Below, one piece after another: positions 8,817 to 16,982 of a DNA stretch of 49,305 bases. Positions within the stretch are counted from its first letter, which is position 1, and each line of letters starts with the position of its first letter. The position numbers and the translations under genes were made by a program. Source of the stretch: Muribaculaceae bacterium (GTDB lineage: Bacteria > Bacteroidota > Bacteroidia > Bacteroidales > Muribaculaceae); the NCBI GenBank assembly GCA_017620885.1, contig JAGAUF010000048.1, positions 1 through 49,305 of the forward strand, given 5' to 3'. The notes under the pieces were generated by a model. It worked only from the letters and a program-made list of their open reading frames with translations. It made no database searches and was not told where the DNA came from.

Positions 8817-9656
8817 ATGAATAAGTTGATAATCGCTGCATTGATGCTTCTGAGCGTTATGAGTATCAATGCGCAGAACTCAAATAACAAAATGAACGAT
8901 ACGGTCTCCGTCCCCGAAGGGACAATTGTAGATGTGCAGACTTCTTTGGGCGACATCAAGATATTGCTTTATAACGATACCCCCAAGCATCGTGACAACT
9001 TCCTCAAATTGGTAAAGGAGGGATATTACAATGGCGTCCTGTTTCATCGCGTCATAAAAGACTTTATGGTGCAGACCGGAGACCCGGACAGCAAAAATGC
9101 AGCTCCCGGGCGTCAGCTCGGAACAGGCGACCCCGGCTATACCATTGAGGCCGAAATCGTTTATCCCAAGCATTATCATAAGTATGGCGCAGTTGCCGCT
9201 GCACGCACAGGCGACGCTTTCAATCCGCAAAAACGTTCCTCCGGCTCACAGTTTTATATAGTGACGGGACGCAAGATGTCGCCCCAGCAGGCCGAGACAA
9301 TGATAAGCCGCAAGGCGATGGCTCCTCGTCAATCCTATTTCCGTGAATTGGTGCGTCAGAATCAGGATAAGATAAAAGCACTGCAGGAAGCCGGCGACGA
9401 GCAGGCACTAAAAGATTTACAGCAGGAATACATCCGTCTGACGGAAGCTGCAGTTCCTATGGCAGAACCCGACCCGCAGATGGTAAAGGACTATTCTACT
9501 ATCGGTGGAGCGCAGAATCTTGATGCGGATTATACTGTATTTGGCGAAGTATTAGAAGGTATGGACGTAGTGGAGAAGATTCAGAATGCGCAAACTGACC
9601 GCAATGACCGTCCGGTAGAAGATATCCGCATCATTTCGATGAAGGTGGAAAAGTAA
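8817..9656 (+). CDS. Cyclophilin-type peptidyl-prolyl cis-trans isomerase, exported
   Basis: Predicted extracytoplasmic proline isomerase assisting folding of envelope proteins. Residues 1-19 (MNKLIIAALMLLSVMSINA) form a signal peptide with an Ala-x-Ala-like end. The cyclophilin core begins at about 35 (TSLGDIKILLYNDTPKHRDNF) and contains GVLFHRVIKDFMVQTGDP (catalytic Arg in FHRV, plus the Phe-x-x-Gln block) and SSGSQFYIV. A roughly 65-residue helical, charged insertion (about 155-220) separates that strand from the closing block TVFGEVLEGMDVV. Such insertions occur in Bacteroidales cyclophilins. The gene is followed 24 bases later by the DUF349 gene. Confidence 0.93.
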   Translation: MNKLIIAALMLLSVMSINAQNSNNKMNDTVSVPEGTIVDVQTSLGDIKILLYNDTPKHRDNFLKLVKEGYYNGVLFHRVIKDFMVQTGDPDSKNAAPGRQLGTGDPGYTIEAEIVYPKHYHKYGAVAAARTGDAFNPQKRSSGSQFYIVTGRKMSPQQAETMISRKAMAPRQSYFRELVRQNQDKIKALQEAGDEQALKDLQQEYIRLTEAAVPMAEPDPQMVKDYSTIGGAQNLDADYTVFGEVLEGMDVVEKIQNAQTDRNDRPVEDIRIISMKVEK

Positions 9657-9680
9657 TTAAGGAAATTATTTCTCAAAAAT

Positions 9681-11663
9681 ATGAATGAGCTTGACAAAAC
9701 GACACAAAATAACGATGTCGTAACCCCTGAGACCTCAAACGAGGTTAATCTTGAAAACACCGAGGCAAATGCCACGGTATGTGAGAATAAGAATGAATGT
9801 GTAGAGACGGAGTCGCCCGCCGAAGCCATCAGCGAAGTCGCTGATGCTGTTGCCGAGGTAGTGGCTTCTGAAAAAGCAGAGTGCGCTGACGAAGCCTCCG
9901 AACGTACAGAAGTCAAGGAGACAACTGTGGAAACAGAGGAGAAGACGGAAATTCCCTCGCCCCGTTTTCACACTATGTCGAAAGAAGAACTTGTCAATGC
10001 TCTCGAAGAAATAGTAAAGGCTGATAATACTAAAGCATATCGCGAGGTGAACGCTATTCGTCAAGCTTTTTACACACTTCGAAATCGTGAGATAGAGACA
10101 GCTCAACTCGCTCATATTGACGCCGGCAATTCTCCCGAATCGTTTGTATCGGAAGCCGATCCTTCCGAGGGAAGACTCAAAGAGCTTTGCGCTACTTTCA
10201 AGGAACGCAGAACGGCTGAACTTGAGGCTGACGCAGCGCGTCGTCAGGCCAACCTCGAACGTCGCAATGACATCATTGCCAAAATGAAGGAATTGACGGA
10301 AGATATTGATAATATCAATCTGAATCTCAATGCATTCAGAGAATTGCAGCAGCAATTCCGCGCACTGAAGGAAATCCCGGCGCAAGCTGAAAGCGATAGC
10401 TGGAAGGAGTATCAGTTAGTCAATGAAAAATTCTATGACAGCTTCCGTGTGAATAAGGAGCTCAGAGACCTTGCTTATAAAAAGAATCTTGAGGCCAAGG
10501 AAGCTCTTATCAAAAAGGCTGAAGAACTCGGCACCGCCGAAGACATCATCGACGCCAACCGTCAGATAATTGATCTGCACAACCAGTGGCGCGAGATTGG
10601 CCCCGTCGCACGTGAGTTGAGAGAAGAAATATGGGAGCGTTTCCGTGCTGCTTCGTCTGTGGTGCGCAAACGTCACAACGATTATTTCCTCGGCAGAAAA
10701 GCTGAAGAAGAGGCCTTGGGAGCAACTAAAATTGCCCTCTGTGAGCAAATCGAAAATTATGACATCGCTGCTCTGACTTCCTTCAGCAAATGGGATGAAG
10801 CCACGAAGGAGATAATCGAAATTCAAAAGAAATGGAAAGAGATTTCCGTGGCTCCCCATAAGTCTCGCGCGCAGCTCTTCGCAAGATACAGAAAAGCTTG
10901 CGATGCATTCTTTGCCGCTAAAGCCGAATACAATAAGGCTACGCGCAAGCTGCATCAGGAGAATCTCGCCAAGAAAATAGATCTTTGCGAGCGCGCAGAA
11001 GCACTCATCGATAGCGAGAATACGAAGACTGCGGCCGAGGCTGTAAAGAAGCTTCAGGAAGAATGGCGAACCGTCGGTGCCGTGGCCCGCAAGGACAGCG
11101 ACGCCGTGTGGAAACGCTTCTGCAAGGCTTGCGATACTGTATATGATAACCGTAAACGCCACTCTGCCGGCGTACGCAAAGAACTCGTTGCCAATCTTGA
11201 GGCAAAGCGTGCCATTATCGTACAGCTCAAAGAACTCCCTCTGGACGGCGACCGTAAAGAGGTAATCGACAAGGTTAAAGAGCTTCAGGAACAATATCGC
11301 AAGATCGGACATGTGCCATACGCCCAGATGGAGAAAGTGCATGCTGAATATCGCGCCGAATGCGACCGTCTCTATGATGGATACAGCAACCGCGAACGCA
11401 ACCGTCGTATGTCCAATTTCAAGGGCAAAGTTGATAATTTTGCCGGAGATGAGCTCGGACGTGAGCGTTTCAACCTTAAACGTGAACTTGACGAAAAACG
11501 CAATGAATACCGCACGGTAGAAAATAACCTTGGTTTCTTCAAAGTGAAATCGAATAGCGGTAATTCTATGGTTAAAGAAATAGAACGTCGTCTGGCTCAG
11601 ATTAAATCAGATATAGCTATGATCGAGGAGAAGATTGCGCTGCTCGATTCGAAGATGGAGTAA
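9681..11663 (+). CDS. DUF349 repeat protein
   Basis: A 660-residue cytoplasmic, very charged helical protein. The first ~95 residues are acidic low complexity (Glu/Val/Ala/Thr-rich). From about 110 to the end there are several DUF349 helical repeats, each built around a W-x-x-x/ARELREEIWERFRAA-like unit; examples are IDLHNQWREIGPVARELREE, KWKEISVAPHKSRAQLF and EEWRTVGAVARKDSDAVW. The C-terminus is coiled coil. DUF349 proteins are widespread in Bacteroidetes; molecular function is not established. A strong hairpin at 11676-11713 lies 12 bases after the stop and probably ends the transcript. Confidence 0.9.
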   Translation: MNELDKTTQNNDVVTPETSNEVNLENTEANATVCENKNECVETESPAEAISEVADAVAEVVASEKAECADEASERTEVKETTVETEEKTEIPSPRFHTMSKEELVNALEEIVKADNTKAYREVNAIRQAFYTLRNREIETAQLAHIDAGNSPESFVSEADPSEGRLKELCATFKERRTAELEADAARRQANLERRNDIIAKMKELTEDIDNINLNLNAFRELQQQFRALKEIPAQAESDSWKEYQLVNEKFYDSFRVNKELRDLAYKKNLEAKEALIKKAEELGTAEDIIDANRQIIDLHNQWREIGPVARELREEIWERFRAASSVVRKRHNDYFLGRKAEEEALGATKIALCEQIENYDIAALTSFSKWDEATKEIIEIQKKWKEISVAPHKSRAQLFARYRKACDAFFAAKAEYNKATRKLHQENLAKKIDLCERAEALIDSENTKTAAEAVKKLQEEWRTVGAVARKDSDAVWKRFCKACDTVYDNRKRHSAGVRKELVANLEAKRAIIVQLKELPLDGDRKEVIDKVKELQEQYRKIGHVPYAQMEKVHAEYRAECDRLYDGYSNRERNRRMSNFKGKVDNFAGDELGRERFNLKRELDEKRNEYRTVENNLGFFKVKSNSGNSMVKEIERRLAQIKSDIAMIEEKIALLDSKME

Positions 11664-11675
11664 TAAAATATAGAG

Positions 11676-11713
11676 ATGTCCGGCTTCGGCGTATACGTTC
11701 GGAAGCCGGACAT
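11676..11713 (+). terminator. Terminator hairpin after the DUF349 gene
   Basis: ATGTCCGGCTTC (11676-11687) pairs perfectly with GAAGCCGGACAT (11702-11713), a 12-bp GC-rich stem, followed by TCTTTCATATT. The T tract is weak, but placement right after the stop codon fits a rho-independent terminator. Confidence 0.7.
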
Positions 11714-11727
11714 TCTTTCATATTCCG

Positions 11728-11807
11728 GACCGGTGTCTATTCTGTAAAGAATCTGCCGGTCGGTGCGCATATAGAATTATGGTGAGCATCCGATAGCGTC
11801 GGGTGCT
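11728..11807 (+). promoter_or_regulatory. Two further hairpins in the leader of the WcaJ-like gene
   Basis: A bipartite stem (GACCGG 11728-11733 with CCGGTC 11756-11761, and inside it ATTCT 11739-11743 with AGAAT 11748-11752) is followed by AGCATCCGA (11785-11793) pairing with TCGGGTGCT (11799-11807), one G-T wobble, and then TTTATAG. The gene start is 25 bases further on. This could be a structured leader or attenuator; no -7 box was found here. Confidence 0.4.
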
Positions 11808-11831
11808 TTATAGCGATAAGAAGAAAATAGA

Positions 11832-13205
11832 ATGAGATACGGGCGATTTCTTCGTGGTATAATGATATTGGGCGACTATATAGTGCTCAATATCGCATAT
11901 TTGCTTGCGCTTTGGCTGACGATGCCCGACAGCGTGTTTGAGTCGCGCTGGATTTGGCTCATCGCCAATATTTCGTTCATCCCTTCAGTAATTTTATATT
12001 CCAACATACATCTTACGCGAATCTTCTATGCCGACCGCGTCGCGCTTACGGCATTGAAAAGCTCGGCAGTGCAGGTAGCGGTATGGCTTATGCTTCTTTA
12101 TATCTTCGATATTTTCGATGTCGGAGCAAGGAGCTGCTTCCTATATGCTGTCTCATTTTATATTCTCTTGTCAGCGTGGTGGTTGCTTTCGCGTAAAGCA
12201 CTGAAACGTCTTCGACGGATGGGCTTCAACTATAAGCGCACGATAGTCGTGGGTGGGAGAGCAACAGGACGCGAAGTAATACGCGAATTGCAGAGCGACG
12301 ATGGATATGGATATAAGCTTATGGGCGTATTCGATGAGAATCCGAAAAAACTCAAAGGGCTGAGTTCACCCGTAAAAGGGAGCGTTGAGGATGTTCCGCA
12401 GTTTGTCCATGACAACCGCATCGATATTATTTACTATACTTTGGATGCTGAGGATGAAGAGACTGTGCGTCGTCTTATGCTCGTAGCCGAAGAAGAGAGC
12501 GCAGATTTTGTGTATGTGCCGAGTTTCCATCGCATCTTGTCAGGTCAGTTCCATCTTTCCTCGGTAGGCAATCTCCCGGCTCTTACTCATAATCTTACCC
12601 CCTTGAATCTGCGTCGCAATCGGATGATAAAACGCGTATTCGATCTGATGGTCAGTATTCCATTCCTGATTGTTTCGCCTATAATTTTCATTCCGGTGGC
12701 TGTCGCGATCAAGATGACTTCAAAGGGTCCGGTCTTTTTCAAACAGAAACGTACCGGTTTTCACGGCAAAGAGTTCGTCTGTTATAAGTTCCGCACCATG
12801 AAGGTCAATGCCGACAGCGACAGTGTGCAAGCCACGAAAGATGATCCTCGGAAAACGAAATTAGGCGATTTCCTGCGTCGTTCATCTATTGACGAACTGC
12901 CGCAATTTTTCAATGTCCTCATAGGCAATATGAGCGTTGTAGGTCCACGTCCGCACATGGTCAGCCATACGGAAGAATATTCTGTACTGATTGAGAAATA
13001 TATGGTGCGCCATAGCGTCAAGCCGGGAATTACAGGGTGGGCGCAGGTAAATGGCTACCGTGGGGGAACAAAGCATCTGTGGCAAATGGAAAAACGTGTG
13101 GAATATGACGTATGGTATATCCGTAATTGGAATATCTTCCTTGATGTCAAAATCGTATTTCTAACAATGTTTAACGCGCTTCGTGGCGAAAAGAACGCGT
13201 ATTGA
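11832..13205 (+). CDS. Polyprenyl-phosphate sugar-1-phosphate transferase (WcaJ type)
   Basis: Predicted initiating enzyme of surface glycan assembly, moving a sugar-1-phosphate from a UDP-sugar to undecaprenyl phosphate at the inner membrane. It has 457 residues with about four N-terminal membrane segments (between 10 and 120). A nucleotide-binding-like domain begins RTIVVGGRATGREVIREL (about 136-153). A membrane helix follows (VFDLMVSIPFLIVSPIIFIP), then the bacterial sugar transferase domain with FKQKRTGFHGKEFVCYKFRTM, the DDPRKTKLGDFLRRSSIDELPQ block and SVVGPRPHM. The final part GITGWAQVNGYRGGT is typical of the WcaJ/exopolysaccharide group. It lies alone, 13.5 kb from the glycan locus at 26.7 kb, so a link to it is only inferred. 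Sugar specificity is unknown. Confidence 0.92.
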   Translation: MRYGRFLRGIMILGDYIVLNIAYLLALWLTMPDSVFESRWIWLIANISFIPSVILYSNIHLTRIFYADRVALTALKSSAVQVAVWLMLLYIFDIFDVGARSCFLYAVSFYILLSAWWLLSRKALKRLRRMGFNYKRTIVVGGRATGREVIRELQSDDGYGYKLMGVFDENPKKLKGLSSPVKGSVEDVPQFVHDNRIDIIYYTLDAEDEETVRRLMLVAEEESADFVYVPSFHRILSGQFHLSSVGNLPALTHNLTPLNLRRNRMIKRVFDLMVSIPFLIVSPIIFIPVAVAIKMTSKGPVFFKQKRTGFHGKEFVCYKFRTMKVNADSDSVQATKDDPRKTKLGDFLRRSSIDELPQFFNVLIGNMSVVGPRPHMVSHTEEYSVLIEKYMVRHSVKPGITGWAQVNGYRGGTKHLWQMEKRVEYDVWYIRNWNIFLDVKIVFLTMFNALRGEKNAY

Positions 13206-13261
13206 TAACAATTCACTTTATGGTGAAATCAGGATGTCGGCAGACATTGAGATAAAGAAAA

Positions 13262-13302
13262 TCAGCGGGTGTGTCATTTCGACATACCCGCTGAAAATTT
13301 TT
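13262..13302. terminator. Bidirectional terminator between convergent genes
   Basis: TCAGCGGGTGTGTC (13262-13275) pairs with GACATACCCGCTGA (13281-13294) with one wobble. An A-rich run precedes it (AAAGAAAA) and AAATTTTT follows, so both strands read hairpin plus T tract. It separates the sugar transferase gene from the convergent RNase G gene. Confidence 0.85.
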
Positions 13303-13320
13303 GGAGGGATGGAATCCCTG

Positions 13321-14946
13321 TTACTTTTCTTCGTTATCTCTTATTTGCTCTTTGGAGCGTTGCTTTGAGTGGCGGCTGCTGACGTCGCGTTCCTCTTTAA
13401 GGTCGATTTCCTGATTGTTGGCATCCACGACTACGTATTGAAGGAAAGCGAGCGATTCGTCGGGAATAATCTTGAATTGCCGGCCGAATTCGCGACGCCA
13501 TTTTCCATAAAGTGAGAAGACACCTTTTTTGATATATGCGTCTACGAATGGATGCACAAACATCGTGAATTTTTTGACTTTCAGGTGATTGATGAGGTAA
13601 TCAATCTTTTCCTTTAAAGTGTCGGTGAATAGGAGAGATGGCTGAATTTCACCTTTACCGAAACATGAAGGGCATGTCTCGTTTGTTGTAATATCGAGGA
13701 CGGGACGGACACGCTGTCGCGTGATCTGCATAAGTCCGAATTTAGAGAGAGGGAGGATGTTGTGTCGGGCACGGTCATTGGCCATAATTTGGCGCATGTG
13801 ATCGTACAGGGCCTGACGGTGTTCGGCTTTGTTCATATCGATAAAATCGATAACGATTATTCCTCCCATATCTCTGAGTCGCAGTTGTCGAGCTATTTCG
13901 TCGGCGGCGCGGAGGTTTACTTCAAGTGCATTCGTTTCTTGGTCGTTGGTCGCTTTAGAGCGGTTGCCGGAATTGACGTCGATGACGTGAAGTGCCTCTG
14001 TATGTTCGATAATGATGTAGGCCCCGCTTTTGAAAGATACGGTTTTCCCGAAGCTGCTCTTGATCTGGCGTGTTATGCCGAAATTGTCGAAGATCGGGAT
14101 TTCTTTGTCGTAGAATTTTACAATTTCTTTTCTATCGGGGGCGATGACGGCGACGTAGTTCTGAATTTGCTCAAAAGTCTCCTTGTCATTGACGTATATA
14201 TTCTCGAAAGAGGGTGAGAATATGTCGCGGATGATGCTTACGGCACGCGATTCCTCCTCGTATATCAGGGAGGGAGCTTCGCTGCGTTGCATTTTTTCGA
14301 TGGAGTCTTCCCAGCATTTTACGAGCGAGCGCAGTTCATGGTTAAGTTCTGCTACGCGTTTGTTTTCTGCTGATGTACGGATTATTACGCCGAATCCTTT
14401 GGGCTTAATCGATCCAATGAGATGTTTGAGTCTCATTTTCTCTTCGGTGGATTTGATTTTCTGAGAGATGGAAATCTTTTCGCCGAAGGGGATAAGCACC
14501 ATAAAGCGTCCCGTGAGAGATATTTCTGTTGTAAGGCGCGGACCTTTCGAGGAGATAGGCTCTTTAGCGATCTGAACAAGGAGGAGCTGCCCCTGCGTCA
14601 GCACATCCGAGATTGTTCCCTGTTTCGGGATATCCGGCTGTCGAGGGAACTTCGAGAGTGATGGGACAGTTTTTTTATCAGCAAGTGCCTCCTTGATGAA
14701 ACTGGAGTATGTGCCGAACTGAGGGCCAAGGTCGAGATAATGAAGAAAAGCGTCTTTGTCGTAGCCTACGTTGATGAAGGCTGCATTGAGTCCGGGCATC
14801 AGCTTATGTACCTTTGCGAGATAGAGGTCGCCGACGGCATACGCGATATTTCGGCTCTCTTTCTGCAGCGATACAAGACGTGAGTCTTCAAGCAAAGCGG
14901 TGGAAATCTCCTTTTGCCGGACGTCTACTACAAGTTCGCTTTTCAT
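13321..14946 (-). CDS. rng: Ribonuclease E/G family endoribonuclease
   Basis: Predicted endoribonuclease for rRNA maturation and mRNA decay. It has 541 residues. The N-terminal S1-like RNA-binding region (about 35-145) includes GDLYLAKVHKLMPGLNAAFI. The DNase I-like catalytic region contains VIDVNSG (Asp323) and IVIDFIDM (Asp367/Asp370), the family magnesium ligands. CPSCFGKG (Cys425, Cys428) is the zinc-link used for dimerisation. The C-terminus is short and charged and lacks the long degradosome scaffold of RNase E, so RNase G is the better name. Upstream on the same strand lie an mS38-like gene and HU, a Bacteroidales gene order. A structured 169-base leader with a terminator-like hairpin separates it from them. 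Confidence 0.93.
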   Translation of the reverse strand: MKSELVVDVRQKEISTALLEDSRLVSLQKESRNIAYAVGDLYLAKVHKLMPGLNAAFINVGYDKDAFLHYLDLGPQFGTYSSFIKEALADKKTVPSLSKFPRQPDIPKQGTISDVLTQGQLLLVQIAKEPISSKGPRLTTEISLTGRFMVLIPFGEKISISQKIKSTEEKMRLKHLIGSIKPKGFGVIIRTSAENKRVAELNHELRSLVKCWEDSIEKMQRSEAPSLIYEEESRAVSIIRDIFSPSFENIYVNDKETFEQIQNYVAVIAPDRKEIVKFYDKEIPIFDNFGITRQIKSSFGKTVSFKSGAYIIIEHTEALHVIDVNSGNRSKATNDQETNALEVNLRAADEIARQLRLRDMGGIIVIDFIDMNKAEHRQALYDHMRQIMANDRARHNILPLSKFGLMQITRQRVRPVLDITTNETCPSCFGKGEIQPSLLFTDTLKEKIDYLINHLKVKKFTMFVHPFVDAYIKKGVFSLYGKWRREFGRQFKIIPDESLAFLQYVVVDANNQEIDLKEERDVSSRHSKQRSKEQIRDNEEK

Positions 14947-14972
14947 ATAGTCAAATTAAATACTTTTTTCTT

Positions 14973-14996
14973 CGTCGTGTAAAATGTGTCACGACG
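14973..14996 (-). promoter_or_regulatory. Leader hairpin upstream of rng
   Basis: CGTCGTG (14973-14979) and CACGACG (14990-14996) form a perfect 7-bp stem with a 10-base loop, 27 bases before the rng start on the minus strand. It lies downstream of the terminator-like hairpin at 15022-15064, so a leader RNA for rng would carry it. Confidence 0.4.
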
Positions 14997-15011
14997 CGAG
15001 TTGAAAGTCGG

Positions 15012-15064
15012 AAATTAAAAAGCAAACTACCGGTGAACGGGATAAACCCTTCACTTTCGTTTGC
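15012..15064 (-). terminator. Terminator or attenuator between the mS38-like gene and rng
   Basis: On the minus strand GCAAAC, AGTGAA and GGG pair in order with CCC, TTCACC and GTTTGC (arms 15059-15064 and 15022-15027 at the outer ends), with small internal loops, then TTTTTAATTTCC. This is a classic stem plus T tract, placed about 50 bases after the mini gene. Confidence 0.65.
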
Positions 15065-15115
15065 CCTTTATTCCCTTTGAGAAAATTGCGTCAGATAAAA
15101 ATCTGAGTCATAAGA

Positions 15116-15205
15116 TTATTTCTTCTTATGACGATTTTTTCTCAGTCTCTTTTTCCTTTTGTGAGTAGCCATTTTGTGGCCTTTTCTCTTTTTTCCGCTG
15201 GGCAT
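15116..15205 (-). CDS. mS38-like (AURKAIP1/COX24 domain) mini ribosomal protein
   Basis: A 29-residue, extremely basic protein: MPSGKKRKGHKMATH followed by KRKKRLRKNRHKKK. The closing KRxKRLRKNRHKKK pattern is the COX24/AURKAIP1 C-terminal (DUF1713) signature of mitochondrial mS38, and Bacteroidetes carry this stand-alone mini version. It is expected to bind the small ribosomal subunit; that role is inferred from the family. ATG (complement of 15203-15205) and TAA (complement of 15116-15118) are clear. It lies between HU (95 bases upstream) and rng, the same position I recall from Bacteroides genomes. It is too short for most gene finders' default cut-offs. Confidence 0.87.
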   Translation of the reverse strand: MPSGKKRKGHKMATHKRKKRLRKNRHKKK

Positions 15206-15300
15206 ATTAAATTTACTTTAATTAGTTATACTTATAGGATTTCCCGTTGGATTGAACCGCCGGAATATCACTTACTTTCTAAATTTGAGATTCCCTGAGA

Positions 15301-15573
15301 TTATTTTACCTGTTCGAGGAAAATCTTCGAGGGCTTGAATGAAGGCACGCGATGTTCGGGAATACGAATCGTTGTGTTCTTGGAGATGTTGCGAGCAGTT
15401 TTCTCTTTGCGAGTTTTGAGAATAAAGCTGCCGAAACCGCGGAGGTAAACATTGTTGCCGTCTGCCATGGAATCTTTTACAACTTCCATAAATTTCTCAA
15501 CAGTCAGAAGAACTGCTGCTTTCTCGATGCCTGTGTCGCGAGAAATCTCATTTACTATATCAGCTTTTGTCAT
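15301..15573 (-). CDS. HU/IHF family DNA-binding protein
   Basis: A 90-residue nucleoid protein that bends DNA as a dimer. The N-terminus MTKADIVNEISRDTGIEKAAV, the turn FGSFILKTRKEKTARN and the beta-arm ending IRIPEHRVPSFKPSKIF are the HU/IHF signature (GFGxF ... RNPxT-like region, here ARNISKNTTIRIPEH). Length equals the family norm. Bacteroidales encode several HU paralogues; this is the one next to rng. The gene is the first of a minus-strand set with the mS38-like mini gene. Confidence 0.95.
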   Translation of the reverse strand: MTKADIVNEISRDTGIEKAAVLLTVEKFMEVVKDSMADGNNVYLRGFGSFILKTRKEKTARNISKNTTIRIPEHRVPSFKPSKIFLEQVK

Positions 15574-15659
15574 TGTATCTGTATTTATTTGTCTAAATAT
15601 TTTCAGTTTTTGTTTTCAAAATGAAACTCTTGACGAGCGCACATTTCGATTTGGCACTG

Positions 15660-15689
15660 CAAATATCGCAAAAATTTTTGACATACAAG
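15660..15689 (-). promoter_or_regulatory. Possible promoter of the HU gene
   Basis: The minus strand reads CTTG (complement of 15686-15689), an 18-base spacer and GATATTTG (complement of 15660-15667), one mismatch from TAnnTTTG. It lies about 90 bases upstream of the HU start; spacing is slightly short. Confidence 0.3.
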
Positions 15690-15741
15690 CAATAACTGAC
15701 GCATTTTTCGCATTTTAATGGCGATTTTTCCCAAAATCTAT

Positions 15742-16338
15742 CTATTCGGCCTCTGTCACCCCGTCAATTCCGAGTAATCTTGATGATATTTCCGCGAAAT
15801 GATCTTGGCGTGTGGACAGTGTGATAGAGCAAGTATTGTCGAACGTCTGGGCGAGGATTTCCACATCGTCGCGTTTCGCTATCTTCATCACATCGTTCAT
15901 CGCCTGATAGGGAAAAGTGACTGTTATCGATTCCATCTGATGCATCTCTTTGACGCCGGCATCTTCTATGGCGAGGCGGGCAGCTTCCCGGTAGGCCGAG
16001 ATTAGCCCGGACGTGCCCAATTTGATGCCACCGAAATATCTCACTACTGCGATTACGACATCTGAAAGACGGAAGCTGTTGATTTGGCCCAGTATGGGCT
16101 TGCCCGCCGTGCCGGAGGGTTCGCCATTGTCGTTAAGTTGCCACACGGTGCGGTCGGGCCCTATCATATAAGCCCAACAGACATGGCGTGCATCGTGGTA
16201 ACGGTTTTGAATATCTTTGATGAAAGAGCGGGCTTCATCAGGATTTGCTGCCGGAGCAGCAAACGCGATGAAGCGGCTCATTTTCTCTTTATACTGTCCC
16301 TGTCCGGGACCTTTTATGGTGTAATATATATCGCTCAC
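15742..16338 (-). CDS. YigZ/IMPACT family protein
   Basis: A 198-residue protein of the YigZ (UPF0029/IMPACT) family. The N-terminal Impact domain carries KMSRFIAFAAPAANPDEARSF, HVCWAYMIG, NDNGEPSGTAGKPIL and VVRYFGGIKLGTSGLISAYREAA, all family landmarks. The C-terminal DUF1949 ferredoxin-like domain follows. Bacterial members have no settled function; eukaryotic IMPACT regulates translation control via GCN1/GCN2. I choose the GTG at 16338 (VSDIYYTIKG). The longer frame to 16434 runs into the upstream DJ-1 gene and has no family-like sequence. It lies 8 bases after the DJ-1 gene stop and is probably co-transcribed with it. Confidence 0.9.
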   Translation of the reverse strand: MSDIYYTIKGPGQGQYKEKMSRFIAFAAPAANPDEARSFIKDIQNRYHDARHVCWAYMIGPDRTVWQLNDNGEPSGTAGKPILGQINSFRLSDVVIAVVRYFGGIKLGTSGLISAYREAARLAIEDAGVKEMHQMESITVTFPYQAMNDVMKIAKRDDVEILAQTFDNTCSITLSTRQDHFAEISSRLLGIDGVTEAE

Positions 16339-16346
16339 TTTCTGGT

Positions 16347-16934
16347 TTAGCCGAAATTGTATTCTACAGTCCGGGGGTCGTGAGGATAAATCAGAAGATC
16401 GTTGGCTATGGAGTCGGCTTTCTGCTGCCCGCACTGCTTCGCCACGATGGTGAGTGCGAAATCCATCGAACTGCCGGGACCGTTACCCGTTATGATATTG
16501 CCGTCTTCCACCACTTTGCGGTCGATGTATACTTCCGCTCCAAGCACGTTCTCAAAACCGGGATAACATGTAGCTTTATGCCCTTTGAGGAGGTTGAGTT
16601 GAGCGAGCACTACGGCCGGAGAAGCGCATATTGCCGCGATATTGCCGCGTCGGGCATTTTGCTTTAGAAGGAGCTCGCGAAGAGCGCTGCAATTATAGAG
16701 ATTTTCAGCTCCGGGCATACCGCCGGGAAGAATAAGCCAGTCGGGGTTGGCCACGATGGAATCGTCGAAGAGTGTGTCGGCAACAACATTGACGCCATGC
16801 GCTCCTGTCACGGTAAGTGTGTCGTTGATTGATACGGTTGCTACGTCAATACCGGCACGGCGAAGGATGTCGACTGTGCAAAGGGCTTCCATCTCCTCAA
16901 ATCCGTTTGCCAAGAAAAGATATGATTTGCTCAT
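16347..16934 (-). CDS. DJ-1/PfpI family protein (DJ-1/YajL subgroup)
   Basis: A 195-residue flavodoxin-like protein of the DJ-1/ThiJ/PfpI superfamily. ANGFEEMEAL near the N-terminus supplies Glu14, and IAAICASPAVVL supplies Cys103 at the nucleophile elbow. LPGGMPGAENL and the C-terminal GPGSSMDFAL block are DJ-1/YajL features. This subgroup has been linked to glyoxalase/deglycase or oxidative-stress chaperone activity; which of these applies cannot be told. A perfect promoter (TTTG-N20-TAATTTTG) lies upstream, divergent from and overlapping the apbE promoter. Confidence 0.9.
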   Translation of the reverse strand: MSKSYLFLANGFEEMEALCTVDILRRAGIDVATVSINDTLTVTGAHGVNVVADTLFDDSIVANPDWLILPGGMPGAENLYNCSALRELLLKQNARRGNIAAICASPAVVLAQLNLLKGHKATCYPGFENVLGAEVYIDRKVVEDGNIITGNGPGSSMDFALTIVAKQCGQQKADSIANDLLIYPHDPRTVEYNFG

Positions 16935-16982
16935 TGGATTACTATTTTTTTGTTAAAGAAACAACTTGTATAAATTTTGAGC

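Noticed and set aside
10416..11342. 308-codon open frame antisense to the DUF349 gene
   Set aside because: Shadow of a strongly biased, Glu/Lys-rich coding sequence; no recognisable protein features.
16339..16434. Upstream extension of the YigZ frame
   Set aside because: It overlaps the DJ-1 coding region and shows no family similarity; the GTG at 16338 gives the normal length.
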